A DNA stretch of 37,677 bases from Desulfocapsa sp. GTDB lineage: Bacteria; Desulfobacterota; Desulfobulbia; Desulfobulbales; Desulfocapsaceae. Positions 7,788 to 16,469 of the stretch are shown in pieces. The stretch spans positions 1-37,677 of the forward strand of contig VMSP01000049.1 of assembly GCA_013792135.1 (NCBI GenBank). Direction: 5' to 3'. The position numbers and the translations under genes are program-made. The notes under the pieces are model-generated. The model saw only the letters and a list, made by a program, of their open reading frames with translations. It made no database searches and was not told the DNA's origin. The first letter of the stretch is position 1. The number at the start of each line of letters is the position of its first letter.

Positions 7788-9155
7788 ATGATCTCTCTCG
7801 CCTCCACCATAGCCAATATCAACCCCATAAAAGTATGGGGAAAAGTCACCCGTATCGTAGGACTCGTGGTCGAAGGATACTGTCCCGCATCCTCCCTTGG
7901 CTCCCTTTGCCAACTGACCCCGCTTGGCAAGGGCAGTGAACCTGTCTATGCCGAGGTCGTCGGCTTTAAGGACTCGCGCGCCCTACTCATGCCTTTAGGT
8001 GAGCTACGGGGGTTAGGACCAGGCAGTCAGATCAGAGTCATCAAAGACAGTGCTACCATCCATGTGGGCGACACTCTGCTGGGAAGAGTTATCGATGCCA
8101 TGGGACATCCTTTGGACGGATTTTCACCCCCTTTACTGACCCACGAGAAGCCCATCTATTCTCTCCCACCGGGGCCAATGCAAAGAACAAACATATCCGA
8201 GCCTTTGGATCTTGGCATCCGCTCCATCAATGGTCTCACCACATGCGGCATGGGCCAGCGCATGGGAATCATGGCCGGCTCGGGGGTAGGAAAAAGTGTA
8301 CTCCTTGGCATGATGGCCAAGTACGCCAGGGCCGATATCAATGTCATTGCCCTCATTGGTGAACGCGGACGTGAGGTGCGGGAGTTTATCGAGCGCGACC
8401 TGGGAAAGGAAGGGCTGGCTCGCTCAGTAATCGTGGTGGTCACCTCGGACCAATCGCCACTGCTGCGAATGCGCGGAGCCTTTGTGGCCACTGCTATTGC
8501 CGAATTCTTTTGCGGTCAAGGGAAAAATGTCCTGCTGATGATGGACTCTGTGACCCGTTTTGCCATGGCCATGCGTGAGATCGGTCTGGCCGTTGGTGAA
8601 CCTCCCACCACCAAGGGTTACACCCCCTCTGTCTTTGCCACCCTCCCGAAACTTTTGGAACGCGCCGGCCGCTTCAGTGGAAAGGGATCAATCACAGGGC
8701 TCTACACGGTGCTGGTGGATGGTGACGACATGACCGAACCAGTTGCCGATTCAGTACGTTCCATTCTCGATGGCCATATTGTTCTGTCACGCGACATTGC
8801 TGCCAAGAATCACTATCCGGCCATCGATATCCTGGGTTCAGCCAGTCGGGTGATGCGGGATATCACATCCCCTCGTCATCAAGAACTCGCCGGCCAGGCC
8901 AGAAGCATTCTGGCAACCTACAAAGAGGCAGAAGACCTCATCAATATAGGTGCTTATGCCAAAGGATCTAATCCGAAAATTGATTATGCCATCACCCGGA
9001 TCGACGCTATCAACGATTTTCTGCAACAGGGGATAAACGAAACAACACCCTTGAAACAGACCATTGAACAACTTGGTGAACTGCTCAGCGGTAGAAAGGA
9101 TGAAGCTGAACAGAAAAAAGACCGCAGGAGTGTAGACCAGATCAATGCACGATGA
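7788..9155 (+). CDS. fliI: Flagellum-specific export ATPase FliI
   Basis: FliI is the F1-beta-like ATPase that powers and primes flagellar type III export. The 455-residue product has Walker A AGSGVGKS at 163-170, the catalytic-glutamate region [14 protein letters not shown] at about 189-202, Walker [17 protein letters not shown] near 249, and the family stretch [20 protein letters not shown]. The length and motif order are normal and nothing is missing. It follows fliH by 12 bases and precedes fliJ by 49 bases, the usual fliH-fliI-fliJ export ATPase module. Confidence 0.97.
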   Translation: MISLASTIANINPIKVWGKVTRIVGLVVEGYCPASSLGSLCQLTPLGKGSEPVYAEVVGFKDSRALLMPLGELRGLGPGSQIRVIKDSATIHVGDTLLGRVIDAMGHPLDGFSPPLLTHEKPIYSLPPGPMQRTNISEPLDLGIRSINGLTTCGMGQRMGIMAGSGVGKSVLLGMMAKYARADINVIALIGERGREVREFIERDLGKEGLARSVIVVVTSDQSPLLRMRGAFVATAIAEFFCGQGKNVLLMMDSVTRFAMAMREIGLAVGEPPTTKGYTPSVFATLPKLLERAGRFSGKGSITGLYTVLVDGDDMTEPVADSVRSILDGHIVLSRDIAAKNHYPAIDILGSASRVMRDITSPRHQELAGQARSILATYKEAEDLINIGAYAKGSNPKIDYAITRIDAINDFLQQGINETTPLKQTIEQLGELLSGRKDEAEQKKDRRSVDQINAR

Positions 9156-9204
9156 GTATTGATCATTCATTTTCGACTCAACCTCATGTGTTTACCGCTA
9201 AACG

Positions 9205-9639
9205 ATGAAGCCCTTTACCTTGGACACAGTACTCAAGCACAGAAAAAACCTGGAAACTCAAGCCATCCAGCGTCTTGTCAAGGCTCGGGAAGAAAAGAAT
9301 AATGCGCAAGACCAACTTAATAAGGAAGAGGGTATCCTGGTAACCCTGATTGAGACTCTCAACAGAGAACAAACCCTGGGGATTGATGTGGTCAAGCTGG
9401 TACAATTCGAGCAACGAATTAATTTGATTGAAAAACAAGTATTAGTATTACGAACCATTTTGCAGAAGAAAAATGAGGCCCTAAACCAGGCCCAGGTGCA
9501 CTTGATCAGCAAAAGCAAAGACCGAAAAATAATGGAAACTCTACAACAAAAACAAGATCAGGCCTGGCGACAATATCTGAACCAGAAAGAAACTGCCACT
9601 CTTGACGAGATTGCCGTCATCTTTCACGGCAGAGAATGA
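9205..9639 (+). CDS. fliJ: Flagellar export protein FliJ
   Basis: The 144-residue, almost wholly helical protein has charged heptads, as expected for FliJ, the gamma-like coiled-coil stalk that inserts into the FliI hexamer and contacts FlhA. The N-terminus FTLDTVLKHRKNLETQAI is typical. The body is an antiparallel coiled coil (about 10-135). The sequence is weakly conserved in the family, so position after fliI carries much of the call. No good SD is visible. The stop overlaps the first ATG of the next frame (ATGA at 9636). Confidence 0.88.
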   Translation: MKPFTLDTVLKHRKNLETQAIQRLVKAREEKNNAQDQLNKEEGILVTLIETLNREQTLGIDVVKLVQFEQRINLIEKQVLVLRTILQKKNEALNQAQVHLISKSKDRKIMETLQQKQDQAWRQYLNQKETATLDEIAVIFHGRE

Positions 9640-9665
9640 ATAACCTCTACCCCTGCGACTCAATA

Positions 9666-10244
9666 ATGAAAACAACATTCCTCTCTCTTTTTTTATTCTG
9701 TTTGTCTCTAGTAAGCTTTTCTTTTCCAACAATATCAATAGCCGTAGAAGGACAAAAAGAGGTGGCAACTTCAGAGAAGACAACACCAACAACGGAATCT
9801 TCTCAGAAAAATTCCTATTCCTCGGTGGAAGAACGCCGACTCTATAATACCCTTGAGCTTGAAAGGTCTGGCCTGCAGGAAAAAATAAAAGTATTGGCCG
9901 ATAAGGAAAAGGAACTAAAGACCTTGGAACAGGAGGTCGATAAGAAATTTGAACAAATGGATAACAAGATTCGGGAGCTCAAGAAGGTTCAGCAAAAGAC
10001 TGAAGAGCTGCTTGCCCTGAAAGATCAAGCCGAACTGAAAAAAATAAAAGAATTGAGCAATATATACGCCAAGATGTCCCCGGAAAAAGCCGCTCTTGTC
10101 TTGAGCAGTCTAAAAGATCAACAATTGGCAGCCGACCTCATTAACAACATGAAGACTAAATCTGCAGCCAAGATTTTGGAACAACTGGATAAAATGAAAG
10201 CAGCCACCTTGACTACAACCTTGTCCACCCTGTCAACGGAGTAG
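9666..10244 (+). CDS. MotE-like periplasmic protein (MgtE N-domain type)
   Basis: From ATG 9666 the product begins with a signal sequence (MKTTFLSLFLFCLSLVSFSF), followed by a long coiled coil (about 60-125) and a small C-terminal domain, SPEKAALVLSSLKDQQLAAD then KTKSAAKILEQLDKM. This resembles the MgtE N-terminal intracellular fold found in MotE, a chaperone for the MotC stator-stabilising protein in rhizobia, and in YlxF-type proteins at this locus in many bacteria. An ATG at 9636 overlapping the fliJ stop is in frame, but it would put ten residues, including an Asp, before the signal peptide. A role in stator or basal-body assembly is inferred from family and place (fliJ, this gene, fliK). 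Confidence 0.75.
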   Translation: MKTTFLSLFLFCLSLVSFSFPTISIAVEGQKEVATSEKTTPTTESSQKNSYSSVEERRLYNTLELERSGLQEKIKVLADKEKELKTLEQEVDKKFEQMDNKIRELKKVQQKTEELLALKDQAELKKIKELSNIYAKMSPEKAALVLSSLKDQQLAADLINNMKTKSAAKILEQLDKMKAATLTTTLSTLSTE

Positions 10245-10250
10245 AGAACT

Positions 10251-11687
10251 ATGGAAGCGTCCCTCTTAGCTGTCACACCAGTGCCAACGCCGCCACAGGA
10301 CGCGCCGTCTCAAACAACTACGACTACAGATGAGGCAACCACCTTTACCACATTCCTGTCAGCTGCCAAAACAGCACATAAAGATAAAGACATCCCGAAA
10401 GAAACGGAAGATCTTAAGTCTGAATCCATAGTAGATTCCCCTACCCAGCAGGAAATGCTCTTGCCGGCAGAGCTGGCCGCCCTTGCTTCCCAGAGCATTC
10501 CTGTTCTGAACACCAGTCAGCTTGTTCCAGAGCAGGACATCACAGCAACATTTACCAGTATCTCGGATACATTGCCTGAACAAAACATCACTACAACTTT
10601 CTCCAGTATCTCAGATACCGAATCCTCTAGTATTCTCGCCCCAAGCGACCTCAAACAATTCCAGGCAATGCTGGCAGCAAAAGGGCAGACCTCCACAGAC
10701 TTTTCCCCTGTACCGAGCAAAGAACAGTCAGCAGGATCTGTTAACAAAACAGAATCCCTTTTAACCCAACAATTACAAGCAATTCTTACAGGTGACTCCC
10801 GCGACACCATTGCCATCCACACTCCTTATCAATCAGCACCGAATGAAGGTCTGAACGCTCTTTCATCCCCCTATCTCCAATCCGCCAACAGCATAACAGT
10901 CAGTGTTGCGATGTCAGCTTCTCATGTGGCTATGCCGGAGAAAGTTGTTGACATAACAGTGGCAACAAAATCTCTTGAGAGTGTCCACCAAAATGTGGAA
11001 GAACAATACCTGAATGCAAAAATTGTGGCCCTTGCTGACAAAAACAATGCCAAAAACCAACAGCAAGAGACCGGACAGCAAGAGAACAGCACTAATCAGC
11101 AAAACACTCCCACTCTAACATCTTCACTCAACAATAACGAACAAACAGGCCAGTTCATTATCACCACTCCGGTAGTGCAAGCATCTGCCTTAACGCCGAC
11201 CAGTAGCCCTACTTCTTCCCCTGCGACTTACTTACCAGGCGTCCCGATTGCCGCCGAAGAAATCATCACTCATCTTGTTGACCGCTTCAGCACCAACCCC
11301 CGTCTGCAAACCAGTAAGATCAGCCTTAATCTCAATCCAGCCGAACTGGGAGCCCTCAAAATTGATATCCTAGTCAAGGGTGACTCCATCAAGGCCCATA
11401 TCACTGCCAACAGTCAGCAAATACAGGACACTATTGAAAAGAATATGCCCAAGCTCCGAACCATCCTTGAACAGCAGGGATTCACCATCGAAGAATTTCA
11501 AGTGACCTTGGCATCAACAAACTCTGACTCCAATAATTTTTTCCAGCAACAATTCTCTTCCAGACAGGATTCAACACCACAGAAGACACTCACCAATAAT
11601 GAAATTTCTTTTGATATCTCCCTGAATTCTGCAGAAGAGATTCTGAGCAACCCCTCCATGGACTCAGGCATTAACCTGAACATATAA
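10251..11687 (+). CDS. fliK: Flagellar hook-length control protein FliK
   Basis: FliK is the exported molecular ruler that stops hook growth and switches FlhB to filament-type substrates. The 478-residue product has a long low-complexity Ser/Thr/Gln/Pro-rich N-terminal ruler part with no fixed fold. The conserved C-terminal domain is at about 365-425 (ISLNLNPAELGALKIDILVK, then ITANSQQIQDTIEKNMPKLR and LEQQGFTIEEFQVTL). Residues 93-124 contain a 16-residue direct duplication. It lies 6 bases after the MotE-like gene and just before flgD and flgE, whose product it measures. Confidence 0.93.
   Translation: MEASLLAVTPVPTPPQDAPSQTTTTTDEATTFTTFLSAAKTAHKDKDIPKETEDLKSESIVDSPTQQEMLLPAELAALASQSIPVLNTSQLVPEQDITATFTSISDTLPEQNITTTFSSISDTESSSILAPSDLKQFQAMLAAKGQTSTDFSPVPSKEQSAGSVNKTESLLTQQLQAILTGDSRDTIAIHTPYQSAPNEGLNALSSPYLQSANSITVSVAMSASHVAMPEKVVDITVATKSLESVHQNVEEQYLNAKIVALADKNNAKNQQQETGQQENSTNQQNTPTLTSSLNNNEQTGQFIITTPVVQASALTPTSSPTSSPATYLPGVPIAAEEIITHLVDRFSTNPRLQTSKISLNLNPAELGALKIDILVKGDSIKAHITANSQQIQDTIEKNMPKLRTILEQQGFTIEEFQVTLASTNSDSNNFFQQQFSSRQDSTPQKTLTNNEISFDISLNSAEEILSNPSMDSGINLNI
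10527..10622 (+). repeat. In-frame 48-bp tandem duplication inside fliK
   Basis: Two adjacent 48-base units (10527-10574 and 10575-10622) encode PEQDITATFTSISDTL and PEQNITTTFSSISDTE. They differ mostly at synonymous or conservative positions, so the duplication is not very recent. It adds 16 residues to the ruler part of FliK, where length rather than sequence matters. Confidence 0.85.
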
Positions 11688-11698
11688 GAGAAATAGCT

Positions 11699-12511
11699 AT
11701 GACTACGATTTCCTCTGAGACATATACGTTTCCCACCGCAGCGACCAGCAGCGCCGGCACCACATCTTCTGTCGCCAAGAAAGAAGACATTATGGGCAAA
11801 GAGGATTTTCTCACCTTGCTGGTGGCCCAATTACAAAATCAGGACCCACTTAACCCCGATGACGCTACTGAATTTACCTCCCAGCTCGCCCAGTTCAGCT
11901 CCCTGGAACAACTTACCAACCTGAATAAAAGCATGGAAGGACTGACCACTGCCCAGGCTAATTCTGAAAAACTCTCTGCCCTTAGTCTGATTGGTAAAGA
12001 TGTTTCCTACAACGGAAGCTCGTTTACCTTTGATGGTGAACCGGTTGGGGTAGGGTATCAACTTGATGGCACTGCAACAAGTGTCACCCTTTCCATACAG
12101 GATGCCGATGGTAAAACGGTCCACACCCTGCAGGCATCGGCCACAGAACTGGGTGCCGGTAATCATTTTATCACCTGGGACGGAACCGATCAGAACGGAA
12201 ATCTCATAGCTGATGGTCAATACAAGATTGTTCTCGAGGCCAGAGCCGCAGGAGAAGATTCCAGTATTGCCGCAGCCCCTCTCGTCAGATCAGAAGTGAC
12301 GGGTGTTGATTTAAGCAGTGGGATGATATCCACCAAGGACGGTGAGGTTCTATTCATGAATATTATAGGGGTCTCTGAACCAGAAATTAATTCACCAACA
12401 ACGGTCACAGGGATTGTGGCCTCTTTACCCGCTGATAATACTGCTTCCACGGATGATGGGCAGACGGCACAGGAACTTATCGATCTTTTCATTCAACAAA
12501 CCCAACCCTGA
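11699..12511 (+). CDS. flgD: Flagellar hook cap protein FlgD
   Basis: FlgD is the scaffolding cap under which hook subunits polymerise. The 270-residue product has the conserved N-terminal export and cap region MGKEDFLTLLVAQLQNQDPL followed by SQLAQFSSLEQLTNLNKSM. A FlgD C-terminal part with Tudor/FnIII-like folds follows (about 100-225, including ITWDGTDQNGNLIADGQYKI). A short acidic tail ends the protein. The start lies 11 bases after fliK, without a strong SD. It precedes flgE by 47 bases, the usual fliK-flgD-flgE hook module. Confidence 0.94.
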   Translation: MTTISSETYTFPTAATSSAGTTSSVAKKEDIMGKEDFLTLLVAQLQNQDPLNPDDATEFTSQLAQFSSLEQLTNLNKSMEGLTTAQANSEKLSALSLIGKDVSYNGSSFTFDGEPVGVGYQLDGTATSVTLSIQDADGKTVHTLQASATELGAGNHFITWDGTDQNGNLIADGQYKIVLEARAAGEDSSIAAAPLVRSEVTGVDLSSGMISTKDGEVLFMNIIGVSEPEINSPTTVTGIVASLPADNTASTDDGQTAQELIDLFIQQTQP

Positions 12512-12558
12512 CCCGGTAACCATCAGGAATCACCGGAACATTAAAGGAGGCATCATCC

Positions 12559-13851
12559 ATGGGTATTGCAAGTGCAATGTACAGCGGAATCAGCGGACTC
12601 AACACCAATTCACAGGCCATGACTGTTATCGGTAATAACCTGGCCAACACCAACACCATTGGATTCAAGGGTTCCCGCACTATTTTTTCCGACCTACTCT
12701 CAAGTACTATCGTTGGTTCTGGAGGTACATCTCAGGTTGGACGTGGAGTCGGCGTATCAAAAGTTGACAGTATCTTCAGCCAGGGCACCTTTGAATCCAC
12801 TGAATCCAACACTGATTTAGCCATCGAAGGAAACGGTTTCTTCATGCTGAAAGAACCTGGAAACGATACCACCTTTTATTCACGAGCCGGGGCCTTTCGC
12901 TTTGACGAAGGGGGCAACTTGGTGAACCCCGAGGGACTCCGGGTTCAGGGGAAAGGTTTTAACGTCAATGGCGAGCTCATCGCTGGTGACCCCACAGATA
13001 TTCGCGTAGAAAGCGTGGGACTGATTCCGTCAAAGGTGACCGATAGCATAACCATAACCAGCAACCTTGATGCCAGCACAGTTCCCATTGCCGCGGCCAT
13101 AGCCTTTAACCCGGCAGATGCAGATACCTACGACTATGCCGCTTCTACCCAGACCTATGACTCTCTGGGCAATCCCCATCTGGTGACCACCTATTTCCGC
13201 AAAGACCCCGTTATTAGCCCCCCAACCTGGAATTGGTACTGGGGTGCGGAAGATACCTCAGTTCCCCCCCTTCCCCTTGGGAATGTGGCCGGAAGCGCTC
13301 CCATGGGATCAATCATTTTCACCGCTGATGGCCAACTGGATACAACTATTGCCGGCAACGGTACCGGGGCCATTGCTGCGGCTGATCTCGATTGGGCCAA
13401 TGGTTCCACCCCCACCGGCATAGACTTGACTTTTGACACCACTCAATTTAATAATATCTCAAAAGTTATTTCTCAAGAGCAGAATGGCTATGCTTCGGGT
13501 AATCTCACCAATGTCACCGTTAACAACGAGGGCATAGTTGTCGCATCCTATTCCAATGGACAACAAACAAAAATTGCTAACATTACCCTGGCCAAATTCA
13601 CCAACCCTAATGGGCTCGAACTGGTGGGCAACAACCTGTTTCTTGCCTCCGACATCTCCGGTGTTCCTCGAGTCGGCCTTCCTGGACCAGAATTGGGTAA
13701 TATCTTCACTAACTCTCTGGAACAGTCTAATGTGGATATGGGCAAAGAATTTGTAAATATGATCACCGTGCAACGTGGTTTTCAGGCCAATTCAAAAATC
13801 ATCACCACCGTTGACGAACTGCTTGGTGAATTGATCAATCTTAAACGATAA
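12559..13851 (+). CDS. flgE: Flagellar hook protein FlgE
   Basis: FlgE is the subunit of the curved hook. The 430-residue product has the N-terminal axial motif (MYSGISGLNTNSQAMTVIGN, NLANTNTIGFKGSR). A FlgE D1 segment follows (DLAIEGNGFFML, FYSRAGAFRFDEGGNLVNPEG), then a variable exposed D2 domain. The C-terminal helix reads SNVDMGKEFVNMITVQRGFQANSKIITTVDE in order. The SD AAAGGAGG is strong. The gene ends the first large operon and is followed by a stem-loop terminator. Confidence 0.96.
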   Translation: MGIASAMYSGISGLNTNSQAMTVIGNNLANTNTIGFKGSRTIFSDLLSSTIVGSGGTSQVGRGVGVSKVDSIFSQGTFESTESNTDLAIEGNGFFMLKEPGNDTTFYSRAGAFRFDEGGNLVNPEGLRVQGKGFNVNGELIAGDPTDIRVESVGLIPSKVTDSITITSNLDASTVPIAAAIAFNPADADTYDYAASTQTYDSLGNPHLVTTYFRKDPVISPPTWNWYWGAEDTSVPPLPLGNVAGSAPMGSIIFTADGQLDTTIAGNGTGAIAAADLDWANGSTPTGIDLTFDTTQFNNISKVISQEQNGYASGNLTNVTVNNEGIVVASYSNGQQTKIANITLAKFTNPNGLELVGNNLFLASDISGVPRVGLPGPELGNIFTNSLEQSNVDMGKEFVNMITVQRGFQANSKIITTVDELLGELINLKR

Positions 13852-13873
13852 AATAAAAAGTTTAGTCATTTTT

Positions 13874-13902
13874 TTGACAACAAAAAGGGCCATTGGTATT
13901 AT
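13874..13902 (+). promoter_or_regulatory. Sigma-70-like promoter candidate embedded in the flgE terminator
   Basis: TTGACA (13874-13879) and TATTAT (13897-13902) are separated by exactly 17 bases, a near-consensus housekeeping promoter. The -10 falls in the loop of the terminator hairpin, and transcription would start near 13909 and run toward motA. An AT-rich T-run region can produce such matches by chance, so this needs transcript data. If real, motA has a leader of about 350 bases. Confidence 0.35.
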
Positions 13903-13920
13903 CATATCAATGGCCCTTTT
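13883..13920 (+). terminator. Intrinsic terminator after flgE
   Basis: Arms AAAAGGGCCATTG (13883-13895) and CAATGGCCCTTTT (13908-13920) pair perfectly over 13 bases around a 12-base loop, with an A-tract before and a T-tract within and after the second arm. It lies 31 bases after the flgE stop and divides the flgB-flgE block from the motA block. The A/T symmetry means it could act in both directions. Confidence 0.88.
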
Positions 13921-14031
13921 TACATTCTGTGGATCTCCATCAACAAAAACATCTTTTTCCACCCTTTACCAACATACCCGGCCATTTCTTACCTTTATAA
14001 AATATTTTGGAATAGAAATTGCAAACTTGAG

Positions 14032-14063
14032 TTTTATGCAATTAAACCGTATGATGCATAAAA
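14032..14063. repeat. Short inverted repeat upstream of hairpin copy B
   Basis: TTTTATGCA (14032-14040) and TGCATAAAA (14055-14063) are perfect 9-base inverted arms around 14 bases. They sit immediately before hairpin copy B in the flgE-motA gap. The pair may be an operator-like site or a simple AT-rich hairpin. The 13921-14031 stretch before it is AT-rich, and I see no gene there. Confidence 0.5.
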
Positions 14064-14066
14064 TTT

Positions 14067-14123
14067 AGAAGCTGCCATAAAATGGCTACGACATCCTTAA
14101 TCATTTCGTCACAGCTTCTTATG
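14067..14123. repeat. Intergenic hairpin repeat, copy B
   Basis: The outer arms are AGAAGCTG (14067-14074) and CAGCTTCT (14112-14119). The right half, through TTATG, matches copy A (4232-4252) at all but three positions. Two of those changes are matched by compensating changes in the left arm (G to A with C to T, and C to T with G to A), so the stem is preserved. This points to selection on, or inheritance of, an RNA or DNA hairpin. Confidence 0.72.
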
Positions 14124-14171
14124 TTGGTTACTATATTTCAAAGTTACGGTTATATTTAATCAACAGACGTA

Positions 14172-14198
14172 TAATAAACCTCAAAAGGTGACCGATAG
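14172..14198 (+). promoter_or_regulatory. Weak sigma-28 promoter candidate for motA
   Basis: TAAT (14172-14175), 15 bases, then ACCGATAG (14191-14198) resembles TAAA-N15-GCCGATAA, with six of eight matches in the -10. It lies about 70 bases before the motA start. Stator genes are often FliA-dependent, which fits, but the -35 is imperfect. Confidence 0.35.
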
Positions 14199-14261
14199 AC
14201 AGTCTCTTGTCCAAGCAGCCTTGTTTTTACTTTTTTTCAATCTACCTGGAGGTAGCATTTC

Positions 14262-15029
14262 TTGGATCTCTCAACCATTATTGGGATGGTTGTTGCCTTC
14301 ACCCTGATGCTTTGGGCAATCATGGCAGGCGGCCCCCTTTCCATATTTATCGATTATCCATCAATGGCCATTGTTTTTGGTGGTACCATCGGCACGGTCT
14401 TTATCCACTATCCTTTTGCCAACGTCTTCGGGGCAATCAACGTGGCCAAAAAGACTTTTCTTCACAAAGAATCCTCTACTCATGAACTGATTATTCAACT
14501 CATGGAGTTCGCCAACAAGGCCCGCAAGGAAGGGATCCTCTCCCTGCAGGGCATGATGGACAAAGTCAATGACGCTTTTCTGCTTAAGGCCATGCAGATG
14601 GCTGTTGACGGACAGGAACCTGAAACACTGCGCCGTATGCTTAACACCGAGATCAGCTATGTCCAGGAACGACACAACATGGGAGCGGCTATTTTCACCG
14701 CCCTTGCCACATATTCCCCAGCCATGGGCATGATTGGTACCTTGATCGGCCTGGTACAGATGCTGCAAAATATGTCCGACCCGAATTCTATCGGTCCGGC
14801 CATGGCCGTTGCCCTGCTGACCACCTTTTACGGCGCTGTTCTTGCCAATGTCCTCTTTACGCCTATGGCTGGAAAACTCAAAACTCGGTCCGCCTCTGAG
14901 GTACTCCTCAAGACTTTAATTATTGAAGGTATGCAGTCTATTCTTTCCGGGGAAAATCCCCGCATCATGGAACAGAAGCTACATGCATTTATTGCCCCTA
15001 AACTAAGGGAATCAACCTTTAAAAAATAA
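14262..15029 (+). CDS. motA: Flagellar motor stator protein MotA/PomA
   Basis: MotA is the four-helix stator subunit that forms the ion channel with MotB and pushes on FliG. The 255-residue product shows TM1 (TIIGMVVAFTLMLWAIMAGG), TM2 (SMAIVFGGTIGTVFIHYPF), a cytoplasmic charged loop (about 70-145), and TM3/TM4 (SPAMGMIGTLIGLVQMLQNM, AVALLTTFYGAVLANVLF). The start is TTG at 14262 with a strong SD GGAGG about 7 bases upstream; no ATG serves as well. A rare start codon may lower stator output. motB follows after 14 bases. Confidence 0.94.
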   Translation: MDLSTIIGMVVAFTLMLWAIMAGGPLSIFIDYPSMAIVFGGTIGTVFIHYPFANVFGAINVAKKTFLHKESSTHELIIQLMEFANKARKEGILSLQGMMDKVNDAFLLKAMQMAVDGQEPETLRRMLNTEISYVQERHNMGAAIFTALATYSPAMGMIGTLIGLVQMLQNMSDPNSIGPAMAVALLTTFYGAVLANVLFTPMAGKLKTRSASEVLLKTLIIEGMQSILSGENPRIMEQKLHAFIAPKLRESTFKK

Positions 15030-15043
15030 TCCAGGTTCATCCC

Positions 15044-15814
15044 ATGGCTGACGAAGAACAAGAACAAAAATGTCCGGAATGTGAAGCTGGAGCCCCTGCA
15101 TGGATGGTCACGTTTGCCGATATGGTCACCCTGCTGCTCACCTTTTTCGTCCTCCTGGTCTCCATGGCCAGTATGGATCGCGTGAAATTTGCTGCCGCTT
15201 CGGCCTCGATCAAAAACGCCTTCGGCACTGGTGCTGGTTCAGCCTCCCAAGCAGAATTCAAGATTCAAACTATTCCGTCTGTACCCAGCACCCAATTTGC
15301 CCCCATTCAAAGTGACTCAATAACCAAGATTCAAAAACGCATTGAGACAGAGATTAAAGGGCTTAAAATCCAAAACTCTGTGGAACTGATCCAAAAAGAT
15401 GATGACACAATCATTCTTCGCCTTGATGAGTCCGTCCTCTTTAAACCCGATCAATCCAAGGTCTCTCCAGAGGCCTACCCCCTTTTGCGTCAAATTGCTG
15501 ACATCATCCGTCCCATTCCTATGCGCCTGCGCATCGAAGGACATACCGATGACACAATGGTCCCTAAAAGTGAAAGTGATAATTGGGATCTCTCCATTGA
15601 CCGCTCTGTCTCAGTGCTCAGATTTTTTACAAAAAGTAAACTTCTGCCCCTTGACCGAATGAGCGCAGTGGGCTATGGCTATGAACGACCCCTTGTACCT
15701 AATACTTCAGAACAAAATCGTGCCAAGAACCGCCGGGTCGATTTTGTACTGCGCGCCAACACGAGGCTGGGACTGGGCAACAACGGGACCAAGGCTGGAG
15801 AGATCCCACTCTAA
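15044..15814 (+). CDS. motB: Flagellar motor stator protein MotB/PomB
   Basis: The 256-residue stator B subunit has one TM helix carrying the ion-binding aspartate at about residue 26 (WMVTFADMVTLLLTFFVLL). It also has a plug-like segment, and an OmpA-type peptidoglycan-binding domain (about 150-240: LRIEGHTDD, LSIDRSVSVLRFF, NRAKNRRVDFVL). The TM sequence is closer to PomB (sodium) than to E. coli MotB (proton), but ion choice cannot be settled by eye. A CPEC cysteine pair precedes the helix, as in related anaerobes. It is translated just after motA. Confidence 0.93.
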   Translation: MADEEQEQKCPECEAGAPAWMVTFADMVTLLLTFFVLLVSMASMDRVKFAAASASIKNAFGTGAGSASQAEFKIQTIPSVPSTQFAPIQSDSITKIQKRIETEIKGLKIQNSVELIQKDDDTIILRLDESVLFKPDQSKVSPEAYPLLRQIADIIRPIPMRLRIEGHTDDTMVPKSESDNWDLSIDRSVSVLRFFTKSKLLPLDRMSAVGYGYERPLVPNTSEQNRAKNRRVDFVLRANTRLGLGNNGTKAGEIPL

Positions 15815-15890
15815 TTTTATACCTAAATTATCTACCAGCTACAGAACATAACGTACGTTTTTTTCTTTCAACCTAAAGGACTCACCAAAC

Positions 15891-16454
15891 ATGGCTGACA
15901 AAAAAGATGCCAATAAACCGGAAGACACCTCTACCGACCAAGGCTCCAAGAAAAAAAAACTCATTATTATTGGTGGAGCAGCCCTGCTGCTCATCATCAT
16001 TCTCGGTGTCACAGCCTTCTTTCTGCTGAAAAAAAGCAACTCCAGCAAAGAGACACCAGAAAAGTCCGAGGCTGCTGTTCAAGTGCCAAGTTTGAATCCA
16101 CCTGCAGCCATTGGACCTATGATTGAAATAAAGGAGTTTATTGTCAATATCATCAGTGAAGTGGACAGACACTATGTAAAGGCCTCCTTAACCATTGAGC
16201 TCGTCAATAACCCGACAGTGGTAGATAACAACACAAAAGCAACCGGTAACGATCTGGCCAAGGAAGAAGCCACTCAGCGTATGGCTCAGATTCGAGACAG
16301 CATCCTCCTTCTGATTGGTAACAAAACCTATGAAGAACTCCAGGATTTGCAGGGAAAGAAACAGCTTAAGGCTGAGCTGGCCAGTAAAATTAATTCGATC
16401 CTCCGAAACGGCCAGGTTAAAGAGATCTACTTCACAGATTTTGTGGTCCAATAA
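15891..16454 (+). CDS. fliL: Flagellar basal body-associated protein FliL
   Basis: FliL surrounds or supports the stator and is needed for full torque or surface motility in many species. The 187-residue product has a short charged cytoplasmic N-terminus ending in a poly-Lys run, and one TM helix (LIIIGGAALLLIIILGVTAF, about 23-45). A periplasmic SPFH/stomatin-like domain follows (MIEIKEFIVNIISEVDRHYV through the C-terminus, INSILRNGQVKEIYFTDFVV). An AAAGGA SD precedes ATG 15891. It lies between motB and fliM, the classical place. Confidence 0.92.
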   Translation: MADKKDANKPEDTSTDQGSKKKKLIIIGGAALLLIIILGVTAFFLLKKSNSSKETPEKSEAAVQVPSLNPPAAIGPMIEIKEFIVNIISEVDRHYVKASLTIELVNNPTVVDNNTKATGNDLAKEEATQRMAQIRDSILLLIGNKTYEELQDLQGKKQLKAELASKINSILRNGQVKEIYFTDFVVQ

Positions 16455-16469
16455 GTATGGCTGCTCAGG

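Noticed and set aside
13874-14068. 64-codon + strand frame in the flgE-motA gap
   Set aside because: It runs through the terminator hairpin, has no SD and shows no protein-like pattern.
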